Origin: Boesenbergia rotunda
Taxonomy: Eukaryota; Streptophyta; Magnoliopsida; Zingiberales; Zingiberaceae
Direction of reading: 5' to 3'
Assembly: GCA_024364735.1 (NCBI GenBank)
Contig: JAGFNQ010007665.1
Coordinates: 137,508-201,507, forward strand
Length of the DNA stretch: 64,000 nt
The notes below the pieces were generated by a model. It ran no database searches. It was not told the DNA's origin and saw only the letters and a program-made list of their open reading frames with translations. Of the stretch, positions 20,535 through 33,315 are shown one piece after another. How positions within the stretch are numbered: position 1 is the first letter of the stretch; every line of letters starts with the position of its first letter. The translations under genes and the position numbers were made by a program.

Positions 20535-22639
20535 AAGTTTTGCGATTTCCTTTGGGATCTGTGTATTTTTATGATGTTGTTTTTGGTGCGTCAGTTTGTC
20601 GAGGTTTTGCGATGTTTTGGTGTCTGTGGGTTTATAGAGTTATTTTACGAGGACAATCTGAATGTTACAAATTTGGTTATTTTTGCGGAGTCTTTTTCTT
20701 GAGGGTTGACAAAGTTGATTTCGAAGTCTATCGGTATTTTACGGATTTGGTTGTATTTTCGCGAAGTCATTTTCTTGACATAGTTGTGTTTTGGGACTTG
20801 GCGACAACGGACTTCTCCTGGCGACAAGTAAATTGGTTAGGTATATCCTTCATAATTATCCTATCCGTTGTATACAGTACATTGTTTATGGTTGTATAGA
20901 CACATGTTGGCTTAGTTGAATAACAAACTATTACCTATAAGTTAAAATTGTTGGGTATTGTAGCAACTTTAACTTTTCGTTGAACTTATTTCCTTTTGAG
21001 TTGACGCACTCAGTGGTAGAATGAAGCTTGTTTATAGTTTTATTTTTGATTTCTAGGATGGTAACATCTATCATTCTCTTAATTGTTGGTATAGGCGAGG
21101 GTTAGTTTACATGCCTAACCTTAACCTATGAGGGATTTCGCCTCATAGATCGGTCGTACAAGATTAGATGATTTTGATAGCACTTTGGGATATACGACCC
21201 GAGGTACGAAGGGAATAGGACGGAGAGATGTTTGGTGATTGTGTCTCTTTACCAATATATGTGTCGATATTGATAGTATCTCAGGATGGGCCGAGATATT
21301 GATAGTATCTTAGAGTTGGTGGGTATTGTGAACCCTATTTTGTGATACGTAGCTTTCTGGTGGATCATTAGTGGTTAATGCGAAATCAAATTTTGTGATA
21401 TGTAGCTTTTTGATTGGACACATGGGTCATACTTATGGAGCTAGATGTTTATCATTTACAAGACCTATTGTAAGCAAGTTTAACATGAGAAAATAACTTG
21501 CATTGGCAAAGATTCTGACCAACCAAGGTCCTTAAGGAAAGTTGTCAAACTTCAATTGACAGTGGTTGGTTGTCCATCCTTAGACGTTGACGATGATTAG
21601 GAGAGCTTAATAGATGTGAAGTACCCAGCTCTCTCCATAGGATGCCGAAAAATTGCTAAGAATAGATTTTTGATCACAGTAATGAAAAGTTCTACAGACC
21701 TCCATGCTTAGATATTTCATACCCTGATCTTGCATGAAATCGGTGTGATTTGATTATGCACTAGTAGTAATTTCTCATAATTGAGTTCATCCATCTCCTT
21801 GTTTGTGTTGGATACGGATACTACACCTGAAACACAAAGTGGTCACGTAAACTTTTCTATTGATCATGTGTTAACATTGATAGAAATAAATATGTTGGAT
21901 CCACATTGGTGTAGTTACTTGCACCTAAGGTTGAGTAATTTAGCTGGTAAGTTGCAGTGTCTAATTGGGTTAAATTGAACCGAACTGAAATGTTTTGGGT
22001 CTTTGTTGTTTGTTTCAACCAACCAATTTGATCTGAAATTTAAACCTAGATAAATTAAATTGAAATAACCAGTTTCCTTGTTTGGATTAGTTGTTAATAG
22101 GCTTCAAGTGGTGGCAGTGTGGTGGACCATCAAGCATGGGTTAAACTTTGTTCTATGCATGTTGAAGCCAAGCCAAGAGGCAGGCCAATGCAATTGATCC
22201 CATAGATATTATCATTGAGAGGGTTAGTTTTGTGTTAATAAAATTCTTATCTTATCAGGGTGATGCCCCATTTTTATTTGTAGAAATTCTCTCCGTATGT
22301 TTTTGTTATAACATGGTTTTGAGTTTCATATCTCATCGAGATATAAGGCAGGATCCTTTAGTTATTACAATAATAGGGTACCATAGACTGTGAGAATTCT
22401 ATTAATGAAATGTTGGGTAATGCGCGGGATTGAGGATACGCATCTTTGATTTTGCGGTCAACAAATTTAGTCTTGATATGTGACACACTGTTTAAGCTAA
22501 TTGGAGGCTAACCTTAGTATCTTTGGCTATTTCTCTTTGTGATGTCGAATGTCCATCCGTGGGCTGAGGTTGATAATTCTTATAATGCGATGAAGCAAAG
22601 AATCATAAAGAAAAGACCGAGAAGTTGTTTACCATAGCG

Positions 22640-22700
22640 CAAAAAAAAATAATAAAAATAATAAATAAATAAATAAATAAAAATAAAAAAAATAAAAATT
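22640..22700. repeat. AATA/AAATA simple repeat
   Basis: Run of AAATAAATAAATAAATA-type units inside the E interior. Confidence 0.85.
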
Positions 22701-25049
22701 GAGAACCATATAATAGTTAAACTTGAGGGAGAAGAGTAGTATATTGTCATAGAGGTTGTACTTGACAAATTTGTGTTAAATCCAATCTTGCCATCAACTC
22801 TATTCATAGGTTTCAGTTTCCAAGCCTCTAAGACTAACCTATTGACTGAACTTTGTGGTTCTAATGTCTTGGTCAAGTCGTTTCAAATACAAATCCTTAA
22901 TTTCTGACATAACTAATGCTTAGAATCTATAATTAAAGAAGAATTGGTTTAATAAACTGATGTCTAGGATGATGAGATGCATTAACTTAGTTTGCTTCGT
23001 GTGTTGCTTGGATCATTGCGCAAGGTACTAATGAATCCTGAAGCATTGTCAAAGGCATACACAAGGCTGCCTTATGATCTTTATTTAGGTATAAGAAACA
23101 ATTTGTCTTGTCAAACAAACAAACACTAGAATTTGTAATACCAAGCTCTTAGTAGGAAGATTTGAGAAATCTTCTTTGGGTTGTAAACAATGCAATTCTC
23201 ATCTTTTGAAGAGTGAAAGGGTTTATACATATTCTACCATTGAAAATAGAGAACATAAGAGACAGTGTTGATACAATTGTGCAATAAAAACTATTGTTAT
23301 AGATCTTTAATATAAATACACCAATGAACTTTTATAATTGATTATACAGTGCCCTGCCTGGGTGAAAACTTAGGTCAGCCACTGAGCCACTAGAGTTGAA
23401 GTAGGGTTAAAGGATCAGGTAGGTTCATGGCTCTTCCTTTGAATTTGCCTTTTCCCATTTTGATGTTGGCCATTTCCATACCTGTTGGGTGATCTTTTTC
23501 TGGTTTGTGGTGTGGGTTTAAATCGGTTTGGTTTGACCTTTTCCCATATGTGCGAATTGCTCAGAAATTTGTATAGTCTTGGAGTTTCAGCTACCAGCTA
23601 GTTGCAATCCAGTCACTTGTAGGAGTTTTGGCCGATCACATGATGGTGTTGGTGATGGGCTGCAAGAGAATATGAGTCAGATGGCAGTAGAAAAATGGTG
23701 TATGTGATATATTGTTGTATATGTCAGTGTGTGTATCCGTATATATATGAGACTAGTATCATATATCGTCGCATGTGTGGCAAGGAAGAAATTGTATATA
23801 TGCTTGGATGTATCCATGAAAGATTGGCAATAAGTAGTGGAAGGTGGATTCTCTGTATGGAAGAAGAGTTTAGCCCTCTTAAATTTGACAGTAGTATACC
23901 TTCACATCTAGAGAACATTGGAATTGAGTATTTTCAACCTCTATAAGGGTTGAACATCTAAAGTGTGAAGTTGATTTTGTTCTTTTGTATTCTAGGCATA
24001 CAATTTTATTGTACGGGAAGCTTCTTTTTGCGGTCTTACTTTCTTTTGATGTAAAGATTACTGTTTATTAGAAGGATGCATAAGATTTGGGATGATGTCC
24101 TTGGTATTTCTGAATTTCTTCCATTTGCTTAAGATGCGTGTTATGATCTTATGGATTTGTTGAAACTATTGTAGCATATTTGTACCTTAGCACATCCTCA
24201 CCCCTAAATGATCAAACACAATAGGAGGTTTCTCACCCTGTGAAAGCTGCATAAGCAACTGATATTACCCAGCTAGATATCTAGTTTCCATCAACACTTG
24301 ATTCCATGTTCTCACCCTCAGCATTTATCTCACACTCGCGTGCACCCAAAATCCTCTAATTTTCCATGGTTTCTCCATGATAGTTTTTTTTTATAAAAGA
24401 AATCTACTATTGATTCTTATCCTATGGCCATGAAAATCCATGAAATTGATCAAAATAAAATCATACTAGCTAATTCCTTTCCAACTTGGTTGATCAGGGG
24501 ATTTTAATTGAGGGGATTTTGACCATCTTTTCTTCCTTATCTCCTAGAGTTAATGAAGAGTGTGAGAAATTGACCAAAATCGAATTAGGCTTGGCCAATT
24601 TTGAGCCAACTCGTCAGTTTGCTTTAATTGGCATCTTGGTGTTGTAGTTGGTTGGGTCTTTGCAATCATGACCCCCAATGGTTGAAAAAAAAAATCAACT
24701 GATATGACCTTTGGACTAGCATCATATACTGTTGTTGAGGTTATTCGACGTTAAACTTTCAATGAGTTTTAATGGCTTAAGTTGGTAGTCAATATGTAAG
24801 AAGAACAATCTGCTAAAACTCTTGTTAAAATTTTGTAGGTGTGTGTGTGAATATCTTTCCCTTTTCTGGAACCAACTTGGTGTTGTCTTATGTTTAATGT
24901 TTAATTAATCTAATTACTTGAGGTGCGTATAGTTAGTTTTATTCAGTATTTATATTATATCTACGTTATTGATACAGGTATTGATACCGGTTGCCGTTGA
25001 CTAGTACTTGTTGTGATTTACTGGCTAAATTTGGGGGCCAAATTTTTGT

Positions 25050-25062
25050 TAGTATGGGAGAA
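25050..25062 (+). promoter_or_regulatory. Possible polypurine tract of E
   Basis: TAGTATGGGAGAA directly before the LTR start TGTTAAATATCC at 25063; absent before the 5' LTR at 7974. Confidence 0.55.
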
Positions 25063-26452
25063 TGTTAAATATCCAATTTTTAGGGGCTAAATGGAAAAAA
25101 TTCATAATTAGGGACTTAGTTGGAATTTACTGAAGTTGGAGGGCTTATTCACAAAAAGCCAAACCTATTAATCTTAGCCCTAAATTGCTATTCCGAATCA
25201 GTTTTCCTTTTCTGTTTCTTCTCTGCCCGACGCCGCCCCGCACGCAGCGAGTTGCTCGCCGCTCGAAACCACCGCAACTCCGACTTCTTCTCCTTCCCTT
25301 CTTCTTATTCTTGTCTTCTCCGGTGTACCCTAGCCGAAGCCGCTGCCGACCCTCTCCTTCGCTCTTCCTATCGTCGCAGGACCGACGCCGATTTGCCTGA
25401 GCGTGCGACCGTCGACAAGATGACATCACAGTTGCCGCATCAGCACCCCTTGCAATTGGGTTAGTCTTTACCGGCCATCCATCGTCGGTATGTGCTATTC
25501 CTTGGCCGATTTCTTTGATCTATTCCTTCTTGTTTCCTCTAGTAACGTTGTTGTCGTTACCCGAACTAGGGCCGCCCGATTTCGCAAAAGAGCAAGATCC
25601 GCCCTAGGTCAGCAAGTTTGGATCTAAGAATTTGGGGATTCCCTTCACCGATTACCTACAGTATACGTTTCTCACATCACCAATCGCAGTGGACTCGGAT
25701 CTGAGTTAGGAAGCTATCGCCGGCGCCAATTAGGTAATTATTGTGAGGAGCTTATTCCTATTCTCAAGATCAGATAATTGGATCCAGTCTGTAATAGAGG
25801 TGTGCTAGGTGTTGTTTGGATTTCATTGTCGCAGTTCTGTGTTTGAAAGGTGTGCTTTCATATGGGTTTAATGGATTACTGATGATTAAGCCATTAACAT
25901 GATTAAAATCTACTGTCATATATTGATAGGGTTGATAGACGTAGTGATGTCTAGATCTATGGTCTAATTGATGAAACTATATGATTAAAGAAGTTTTAAT
26001 TAGGGTTAAATTATAGTTATGTTTAGTACAGTTTAGTTATTCTAAATTGCTTATATAAATAACTAAACTTCGTTCTAGATATAAGGATTTGTCGTTGTGC
26101 TCGTAATGAGTTTTAGCTAAAATGTTCTTTGTTGCGATAGTTAAAACTATGCCTATTATACAGGACCCTGATTTGGATTCGTTTGGTTGATCGTGGAAGG
26201 TCCTCTTCGTTTACGAACTTCTACATAAAAGGAGGGTATTTCTCCTTTGTACTCGAGTAGTTTCGTTTACCTTAAAGCATGACTATCTTATGTCTAGTAG
26301 GTTACTTGACCTTGTTCTTTGTCTTTGTTATTTTAACATCGCCGTTGATACTTACTCTTCGTTGATCTTCAAGTATTCCAAATTCGTTTCTGTACAGTCC
26401 TCTGTTGGTTTCGTGTTCTGTAAAGTACCGTTTGTACGTGAGTACTTAGAAG
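25063..26452 (+). repeat. Element E 3' LTR, first part
   Basis: Matches 7974-9079 and continues without the element A insertion through the empty target at about 26157-26161, then up to AGAAG where element B is inserted. Frames at 25120-25464 and others are LTR noise. Confidence 0.85.
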
Positions 26453-27381
26453 TGTTGGAACCCGGATGGCTAGAGAGGGGGGGTGAATATAGCCAAACAC
26501 TTGGACTTTAGGCACTTATCGAATTCTGCACTCAAACTTATCAGTAGCACAGCGAAAGAATCAATGGAAACAAAGAAGTGCAGAAAACAAAAACAGAAAA
26601 CGAAGGCAAACAAACACAACTAGCAAGATCGCTAACAAGGAGGGTTTACAAGGTTCGGGGATAACTTGCCCCTACTCCTTGGCGTGCCCTTAAGGTGGGC
26701 GATCCCTTGATCGTCGGCAGATCAAGCTCCGGTTAACACCGGATAGAAGACAACCTCCTTCTCAGTGGAGAAACCTCTCCACAGCGTTTCAATCACAGAT
26801 ATAGGTTTAAGCACAATGAAACACAAAGAAAGATCTTACTTAGCACTTAGCAAAGACAAGAACACAGCAAGCTCCCTCAGATCTCCACCCAGCGACGATC
26901 TCACGCAAGAGCCTTCTCCTCGTGTCTTCTCGCTGTTGGACTCAGAGCTTCTTGTTCCTTCCTTCTAGCGCTCAAGTAATGAATGGTTGCTTCAAGATTG
27001 CAGTAGCTTGCTCAAGGTGATGAAATTTCAGAACACGCAAGCAAGTTGTGGAGAACCTAAAGGCGCAGCAAGAACTCAATTCGCGAACTCGGCTTCAAAG
27101 AAGCTTTCTTCCGCCCTTTTGTTTCTCCACTCAGCATCAGGTGACACCATCTCCAGCAGCCTCTAGCTGCTTCCCTGCCAACGCTAGCAACCACTGAGCT
27201 CTCCCTAGACTTCCTGAGCCTCCCTCAGCCAAGCTTCAATCAACAGCTCCAGCCGTTGCAACCTGAGATGGAAAACGGACAAACCTGCTCCAAGGAAAGG
27301 CCACCGTTGACTCTCCTTGAGTGTTTGAATCCTTCCCTGTCACCTGCAGCTTAATCAGTGTGTTAGAGCAGTATATCACAC

Positions 27382-29636
27382 TGTTGGGACCGGGTGCATG
27401 TTGACATGGATACGGGTTCGTAATTTTAAAATTTAATTACGTGCAGCGGAAGGTTTAGCATAAATAATTTCTCAAATTATTTTAACCACGTATCTAGCAT
27501 GCAACCTTATGTTGTGGAGACATGATCATACATTTAAAATTTTGCAGAAAGTAAACTAATTTACTTAATACCTCGCGTAACTCGTAGAAAGGGACGAGAT
27601 CCAACCGTAGTGTCCCTTGGAAGCTCCGCTTCTATTCGCGTCCACGCCGAGTTTTCTTCGGGATGACTTCGCAAAGCCACGAGTTTCGTGCCGACAAGAA
27701 CTACTAGATTCTCCAAAGGCACGACAAGAATACGAAGAGAGAGATGGAAAACTAACCACCAAACGAAGAACGGAATCAAGATTCCGGGAGGAAAGAAGGA
27801 GTCGAGCCCGCTTCTTCTTCTTCTTCGGCTTCTTCTTGGTGGTGGAAGCTTACGGCAAAGGGGGAGGGCTCTAGGGCCGGCGACACTAGAAGAGGGAGAG
27901 GGAGTGAAGGAGAGGGAGAGAGGCTAGACAAGAATCCTTGATCTCTTAGATTAATTTCCAAGCCTTGCCTTGGTACCTTTATATAGTAGCCTCTTAATCG
28001 CCAAGTCTCCTCTTAACGGAATAAATTTTTCATAAGAAATTTATCTTATAAATTTTTCTATAAATTATTCCGTTATGCCAAGTTTTTATTATAACTTAAT
28101 TTATAATAAAAACAACCATGTCTCCCCTTTTATTATGGAAAGAAATTTCTTTATATAAATTTCTTTATATAAATTTCTTTATCATGGTAAATCAATCCAT
28201 TATTGATTTTATAAAATAAAATAAACCATTCCAAGGTTTATTTTAATTTCCATGATAAATAAATCTCTTTATATAAATTTCTTTATATAAATTTCTTTAT
28301 ACAAATTTCTTTATACAAATTTCTTTATCCATAATTTTATAAAACAAACCACGCGCGGTTTATTTTATAATTTTGAACCAAACAATTTGGTTCTTCCCTC
28401 TTATTGTGGCCGGCCAAACAAAGAGGGTGGGGACCCTCTTTGGCCAACCAAACCTAAGCCACGATCTCACGAATTAAACTCATTTAATTCGTTCAATAAG
28501 TCTTCAAAAGACTTAGCCATTTTATGCTTCCGATGCATCTCTGAAAAATTTAGATTCGACTTATCTCTCTTGATTGGAAAATCCAATTTTTAACTCGTTT
28601 TAAATCCCTCGGACTACTCGTAGTGCGTGTGACTAAATAGGCTTTCGATTTATGTTGGTCATCTATAATTAACCAATTATAGAACGATCATGAGTGGCAC
28701 CTAGTAGTACATCATGATCCTCAATTAATCAAAAGATCAACGGTTGACCTCAGAAATAATTCTGAAACCGTTCAGCAGCTATAATGAGTCGTGCCCCATT
28801 CCCTTCACCATCTTATACCCACTTGGTTCAGGACACGGTCTATGTGTGTCAGTCCCCACTAGGCTGACTACGTCACACCTAGCCCAAGCAATATCTTTCT
28901 CGTCCAACGGATTCTAATTACTCTCATGTTTCTTAGAGATTCATACTCTGAACATGTCATGCTCTGGCCAGAGACTTCGAGTAACAATCCGACGATAGGC
29001 CTTAGGTATACATCCCCTCGCAAGGAGTGGTGAATCCTTTGTAGGCTGTTCAAACATCTTCGGACACTTCAGCTTATACCCAACCATCCTGGGTCCACAC
29101 CTCCTTGGAGATGCTTGCTTAAGATGTCAAAGTATAAGTCTTCATGACCAAGATGACTTGAACACCGCAAGTCAAAGAAACATCGCACTTAAGCTGCAGT
29201 AAGAACTTTATTGACATATCTATATGTAGATTACCATATGAAGTCTTACAGCTAGTCACTCCAATGAACTAGTTCCCTTAACTAGTATTCATGTTTATCT
29301 CCGGACATCCCAATGTCACCAGCCAGTGAGAATCAGCTGATTAGAGAATAACCCATGCTAGTCTCAATAGAATTGATAGTGTCCGTATTTATCAATTCAT
29401 CGACTAGGGACAATTTCAATACTTCACAATTGCACATGTAGAGATAATCACTAGTTGTGAATTCATCACAAATTCTCTCATGCTGTGAATTGTATTGCGG
29501 ACATTCAGTAAATGAGTTTAAGATCTCAATCAAATACATGAACATGTTTACTCAAATAGTGAATATTCATTTATTAAAGTAAATGATTACAATCATAAGG
29601 CGATTGCCTTAGGACACTTCTCTCATATTACTAACA
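27382..29636 (-). mobile_element. Solo LTR C of the element A family
   Basis: Inverted copy of the A/D LTR, TG...CA, 2255 bases, without any internal part. Flanks are CACAC (27377-27381) and CACAT (29637-29641), a TSD with one change; the intact target is at about 39995-40005. Formed presumably by LTR-LTR recombination. The segment 27760-27960 differs from the same place in A and D. Confidence 0.95.
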
Positions 29637-29694
29637 CACATAGCAAATCATATATCAGATGTTAAGCGCAGAGAATCGGATATGTACAGACGCG

Positions 29695-30245
29695 ATCAGA
29701 GTGTCTGACAGTGCATTTTGAATTAAAGTGATTGGTCACCGGACCGATCAGAGAGTCTCCTGATCGGTCAGGCTGGGTCCAGACCGATCAAGCTCCGTCC
29801 TGATCGGTCCTCAACGCTCAATTAGAAATCACGATTTCTTTGGGACTCTCCTGGATCGATCACCAGACCGATCCACCCCTTTATCGGTCGATTTCTGATC
29901 TTCGTAATCCAAACCTCCTGATCGGTCACCAGACCGATCAGGGAGCCTCCTGATCGGTCACCAGACCGATCAGGTCATAATCAGACAGATCAGGCTCCGT
30001 CCTGATCGATCATTAAGAGGAACCCGCGACGCTGGATCGTTCTCCAGAACGATCTGGACAGTGATCCTGATCGGTCACCAGACCGATCAGGAGCAGATCA
30101 GCAAGGGAACTCAACCTCACTGTTTGCTCCCTGATCGGTCACTAGACCGATCAGGAGCAAAGCAATGGGTGTAACACATACTCCCTGATCGGTCACCAGA
30201 CCGATCAGTCATCGCTGGATCGGTCACCAGACCGATCCAGGGGCT
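29695..30245. repeat. GATCGGTC palindrome array in B 3' LTR
   Basis: About ten inverted repeats of the form GATCGGTC, loop ACCA, GACCGATC, many extended by CCTG / CAGG or TGG / CCA outside. Spacing is irregular (30 to 65 bases). Counterpart at 40083-40750. Confidence 0.85.
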
Positions 30246-30690
30246 CTAACCTAGCCCTCCAAGCTAGGGTTTCATCCACCTTAGCGCTCCAAGCTAAGGA
30301 TTTTTCACCTAACCCTCCAAGTTGGGAATTTGCACCTAACCCTCCAAGTTAGGACTTTTCACCTAGCCCTCCAAGCTAGGACTTTTCACCCAACTCTTCC
30401 GGATTAGGACTTTTCCAAACCTAGCCTTCCAAGCTAAGACCTGATCCTCCAAGCCAGGACTTTTTCACCTAACTCTCCAAGTTGGGACTTTTCACCTAAC
30501 CCTCCAAGTTAGGACTTTTCACCTAGCCCTCCAAACTAGGACTTTTCACCTAGCCCTCCAAGCTAGGACTTTTCACCCAACCCTTCCGAATTAGGACTTT
30601 TCAATACCTAGCCCTCCAAGCTAGGATTTTCCACACCTAACCCTCCAGGTTAGGATTTTCCAATACCTAGCCCTCCAAACTAAGATTTCC
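30245..30690. repeat. CCTAGC/CCTAAC hairpin minisatellite in B 3' LTR
   Basis: About 16 units of roughly 27 bases with constant loop CCTCCAA and linker ACTTTTCAC. Stems are CCTAGC/GCTAGG or CCTAAC/GTTAGG, with a few broken ones. Confidence 0.85.
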
Positions 30691-30799
30691 CATACCCTGC
30701 CTGATCGATCAGGACTTAATCATAATCATCATAATCATCAACCTAAACTAAAATCGGTGTCAACACCAAAACAACAATCAGGGTCAGACTGCATCAACA

Positions 30800-31010
30800 A
30801 TCTCCCCCTTTTTGTTGTTTGACAATCCGATTTTAAGTTTAGGGATTCTCAATCAATTTCTCAACTTTCAGAATCATAGGGGAATCAAGATCCTCCCCCT
30901 ACAATATAATCATCCTAAACTTAACCATCCAACACTCTCCCCCTTTGTCGAACATCGAAAAAGGTCTAGAGGGGCTGTTAAGTTTAACCATACTCCCCCT
31001 CAATCCTAGG
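30800..31010 (-). promoter_or_regulatory. Multiple polypurine tracts of element B
   Basis: The tract next to the LTR reads AAAAAGGGGGAGAT on the minus strand; further AGGGGGAG-type runs occur at about 30893, 30935 and 30991. Repeated PPTs before the 3' LTR are known from Sireviruses. Confidence 0.75.
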
Positions 31011-31019
31011 GGTATCCCA

Positions 31020-31376
31020 AAATAATAAAGATTTGATTGTAATTCTGGAACACATATGACATCATGTGAAAAGATAGATCAAGATATAGCATTCACATGC
31101 AGCATATGAACATGGCATCATAAGCATAATCATGGCAATGTAGCAAACATGCAGATAATACCCATGTAAACAGCATAGCATCAACAATAAACATACTAAA
31201 GTAGGATAAACATGTGAGGTAAAGTCAGAGAAGTCAAGGCATAACACATGCATCAAAGTCAAAATACGTGCGGCTCAAGGCCACAACTGACAAGTCTTAG
31301 GGCATACAACCCGAAAGTCACACAAATCAAACAGTCAAGTACACAGATCACAAGGAGAGGCAACGGACATCCAAGC
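31020..31376. other. Non-coding stretch between accessory gene and PPT array of B
   Basis: No gene seen; frames here are short and unrecognised. Contains CATG-rich sequence around 31080-31230. Confidence 0.5.
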
Positions 31377-33059
31377 TCAACTGTCAGCGGGGGGATCGTC
31401 ATCCTGCATGAGATCATCCATCGTAGCATCACCAGATCCTGGTGCAGCACTGCCTGAAGGGGGATCCCCTGAAAATGTATGGCGGCGCCACTCTGCGTAC
31501 CAAGTCTGCTGCAATGTCTGGACCCCAGAGACAGTGGATTCCACGCCGTCAATCTGCGATCAATGGATCAGAACTGTGATCGGACCACCTCGCGGTAAAT
31601 CTCTCACAACTGAAAATCATGCTGGACGGTCTGGTCCATCTCTGAAATCTGCCAGCGCAGATCCGGCTCGGGCTCATCGTAGTAATCAGCAGCAGGAGGA
31701 GCCTCATGAGGTGCAGCTGCCTCGGGTGGTGCCTGAAAATGTGGTGCTCCGCCAGGTAGCTCACCGAGTCCTCTCCCATCCTTCCAAACCAAGGCCCCAT
31801 CGCGGTCCCGTAAGATGATGTCGGACTTGGCAAATGCCCGCTGGCCAAGTCTGTAATCCTGTTGGACCATGGGGACTGTCCTGCCTTTGGTGACATCAAC
31901 ACCGACTGACATAAGTCAATCGGTGATGACGTGACCAAATGGCATGTAGACCGTGCGACGGCTCGGCTCACGATAGGATAAGATGGACTGAAAGATGCTC
32001 TCCATGATATCGAAGCCCATCAGGCGGTGCATGCCGTAGAGCATAAGGCAATGGTAGGGTCAAATCTCAGCTAAGGGCTTGGAAGTGATTGGAAGAATAC
32101 AGTTTGTGATAATCTTGAATAAGAAGTATTCAACAGGAGACAAACGTAGAGCTGCAAAGGTCGGAAAATCAGGACCCAACTCATCTAGACCGGCTGGGCG
32201 GGGATGACCAAAGAAGTGCTGATAAATGCCTTTGGGAGTAACATCCGCAAAAGGGGTCAATAGAGGATCAGGAAGCTCGGGATAAATCGAATATAGGTTG
32301 GATGATCGTCGACCACCCAGATATTCAGCTAGAATCTCGTAAGAAAAGTCAAGGTTCCTCTTGGCGACTCGAGTGGTGAACTCGAAGCCCCCCTGAGGTC
32401 CCTGCTGAAGATTGTTGTAAAATTCGGAGACAAGGTCATAATTGATAGGTCTTTCCAGAGAGAGGAGAAAACCAAGGTTGTAAAACATGACTATCTCCAT
32501 GACCGACGGACAATGTTCAGTCAGAAAAGGAACATCTATCGATCGGCAGGGTAACAATTTGAAGGTCCTTGATTGGAAAGCCTGCTCACAGGCGGCATTT
32601 GGAAAATGAGAGCTCGAGGAAGGCTGAGGCCTTCTGGAGGGCGCAGATGATGAAGGGGCTTTCCCCTTCGCGCTGCCCGCTACGGCTTCTTTACCCTTAG
32701 AAGATTTTCTAAAGATTGGAATAGGTCATGACAACGGATTTGATCAAGAGGAGTAAATCGAATCATGATATAGGTTAAGGTTTGATCAAAATATAGGATG
32801 TAATCAACGACCCAATCAGAGAACATAGGATAAAACATTTGATCAAAAAGAAGGACAATAATGAAATGAAAGAGAGATTTGGTCATGGATAACATAATCA
32901 TAAGGTTAAACATTTGATCAAGAAGGTCCCGGCCAAAACAAAGGTCACGGCCAACACAATGGTCACGGCACAACACACCAAAACATGGTTAGCTTCAAAT
33001 ATAAACACTATAGACTGATTTGTAAGGAAAACTGAGACAAAAGCTTACTTAGGTGCCAT
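31377..33059 (-). pseudogene. Accessory gene of element B, spliced model, broken
   Basis: Proposed model: exon 1 33059-33049 (ATGGCACCTAA), donor GTAAGC, 340-base intron, acceptor TTTAG at 32709-32710, exon 2 from 32708. The splice keeps frame and gives a Lys/Ser/Pro-rich basic start (MAPKKSSKGKEAV). Next comes a conserved core (FYNLGFLL, SEFYNNLQ, FADVTPKGIYQHFFG, NCILPIT), then, past in-frame TGA at 32060-32062 and at about 31913-31915, a C-terminal block (GALVWKDGRG) and a Pro/Glu-rich part. The reading ends near 31377 after more stops and probably a frameshift. It is in sense with pol and in the place of the Sirevirus env-like gene, but no signal peptide or membrane segment is evident. 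The core resembles the retrotransposon-borne domain called putative plant transposon protein; this is from memory, not a search. Homologous to 60129-61347. Function unknown; nucleic acid binding is possible from the basic N-terminus. Confidence 0.7.
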
Positions 33060-33315
33060 TGACGAACTTCTTGAAGTCTGGAAGGGAAAAAGGCTTGTGC
33101 AGGAGAAGCTTTCGGGGCAAGAGATGATCGCAAAGCCCTTCAGTGAGAGAGAAAACCGCAGGAAGATGACAGAGCTCGTAAGAACCCTCTTAGAACTGCA
33201 CGCGCGCACTCGCAAGAGGAAGACGAAGGCACTGGGAAAGCTCTCGCACACACACTGAAGGTCGCGTAAGTGGGAGGTTTCGGTGCTAGGGTTTGGCAAT
33301 GAGAGGTTTCGAAGA

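Larger units (their letters stand above)
20517..25062 (+). other. Interior of element E, no recognisable gene
   Basis: 4.5 kb with only short scattered frames (for example 20540-20899, 21781-21978, 22580-22876 minus, 23695-23946), none with a recognised motif. No gag knuckle, protease, integrase or RT box seen on either strand. It may be a large non-autonomous element interior, strongly decayed coding DNA, or captured host sequence. Confidence 0.6.
26453..30799 (-). repeat. Element B 3' LTR, interrupted by C
   Basis: LTR DNA is 26453-27381 plus 29637-30799; total about 2.1 kb against 2229 for the 5' LTR. Contains GATCGGTC palindromes at about 29695-30245 and CCTAGC-type hairpin minisatellites at 30245-30690. 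Frame 26765-26968 recurs at 39367-39570 but no family is recognised. Confidence 0.92.
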
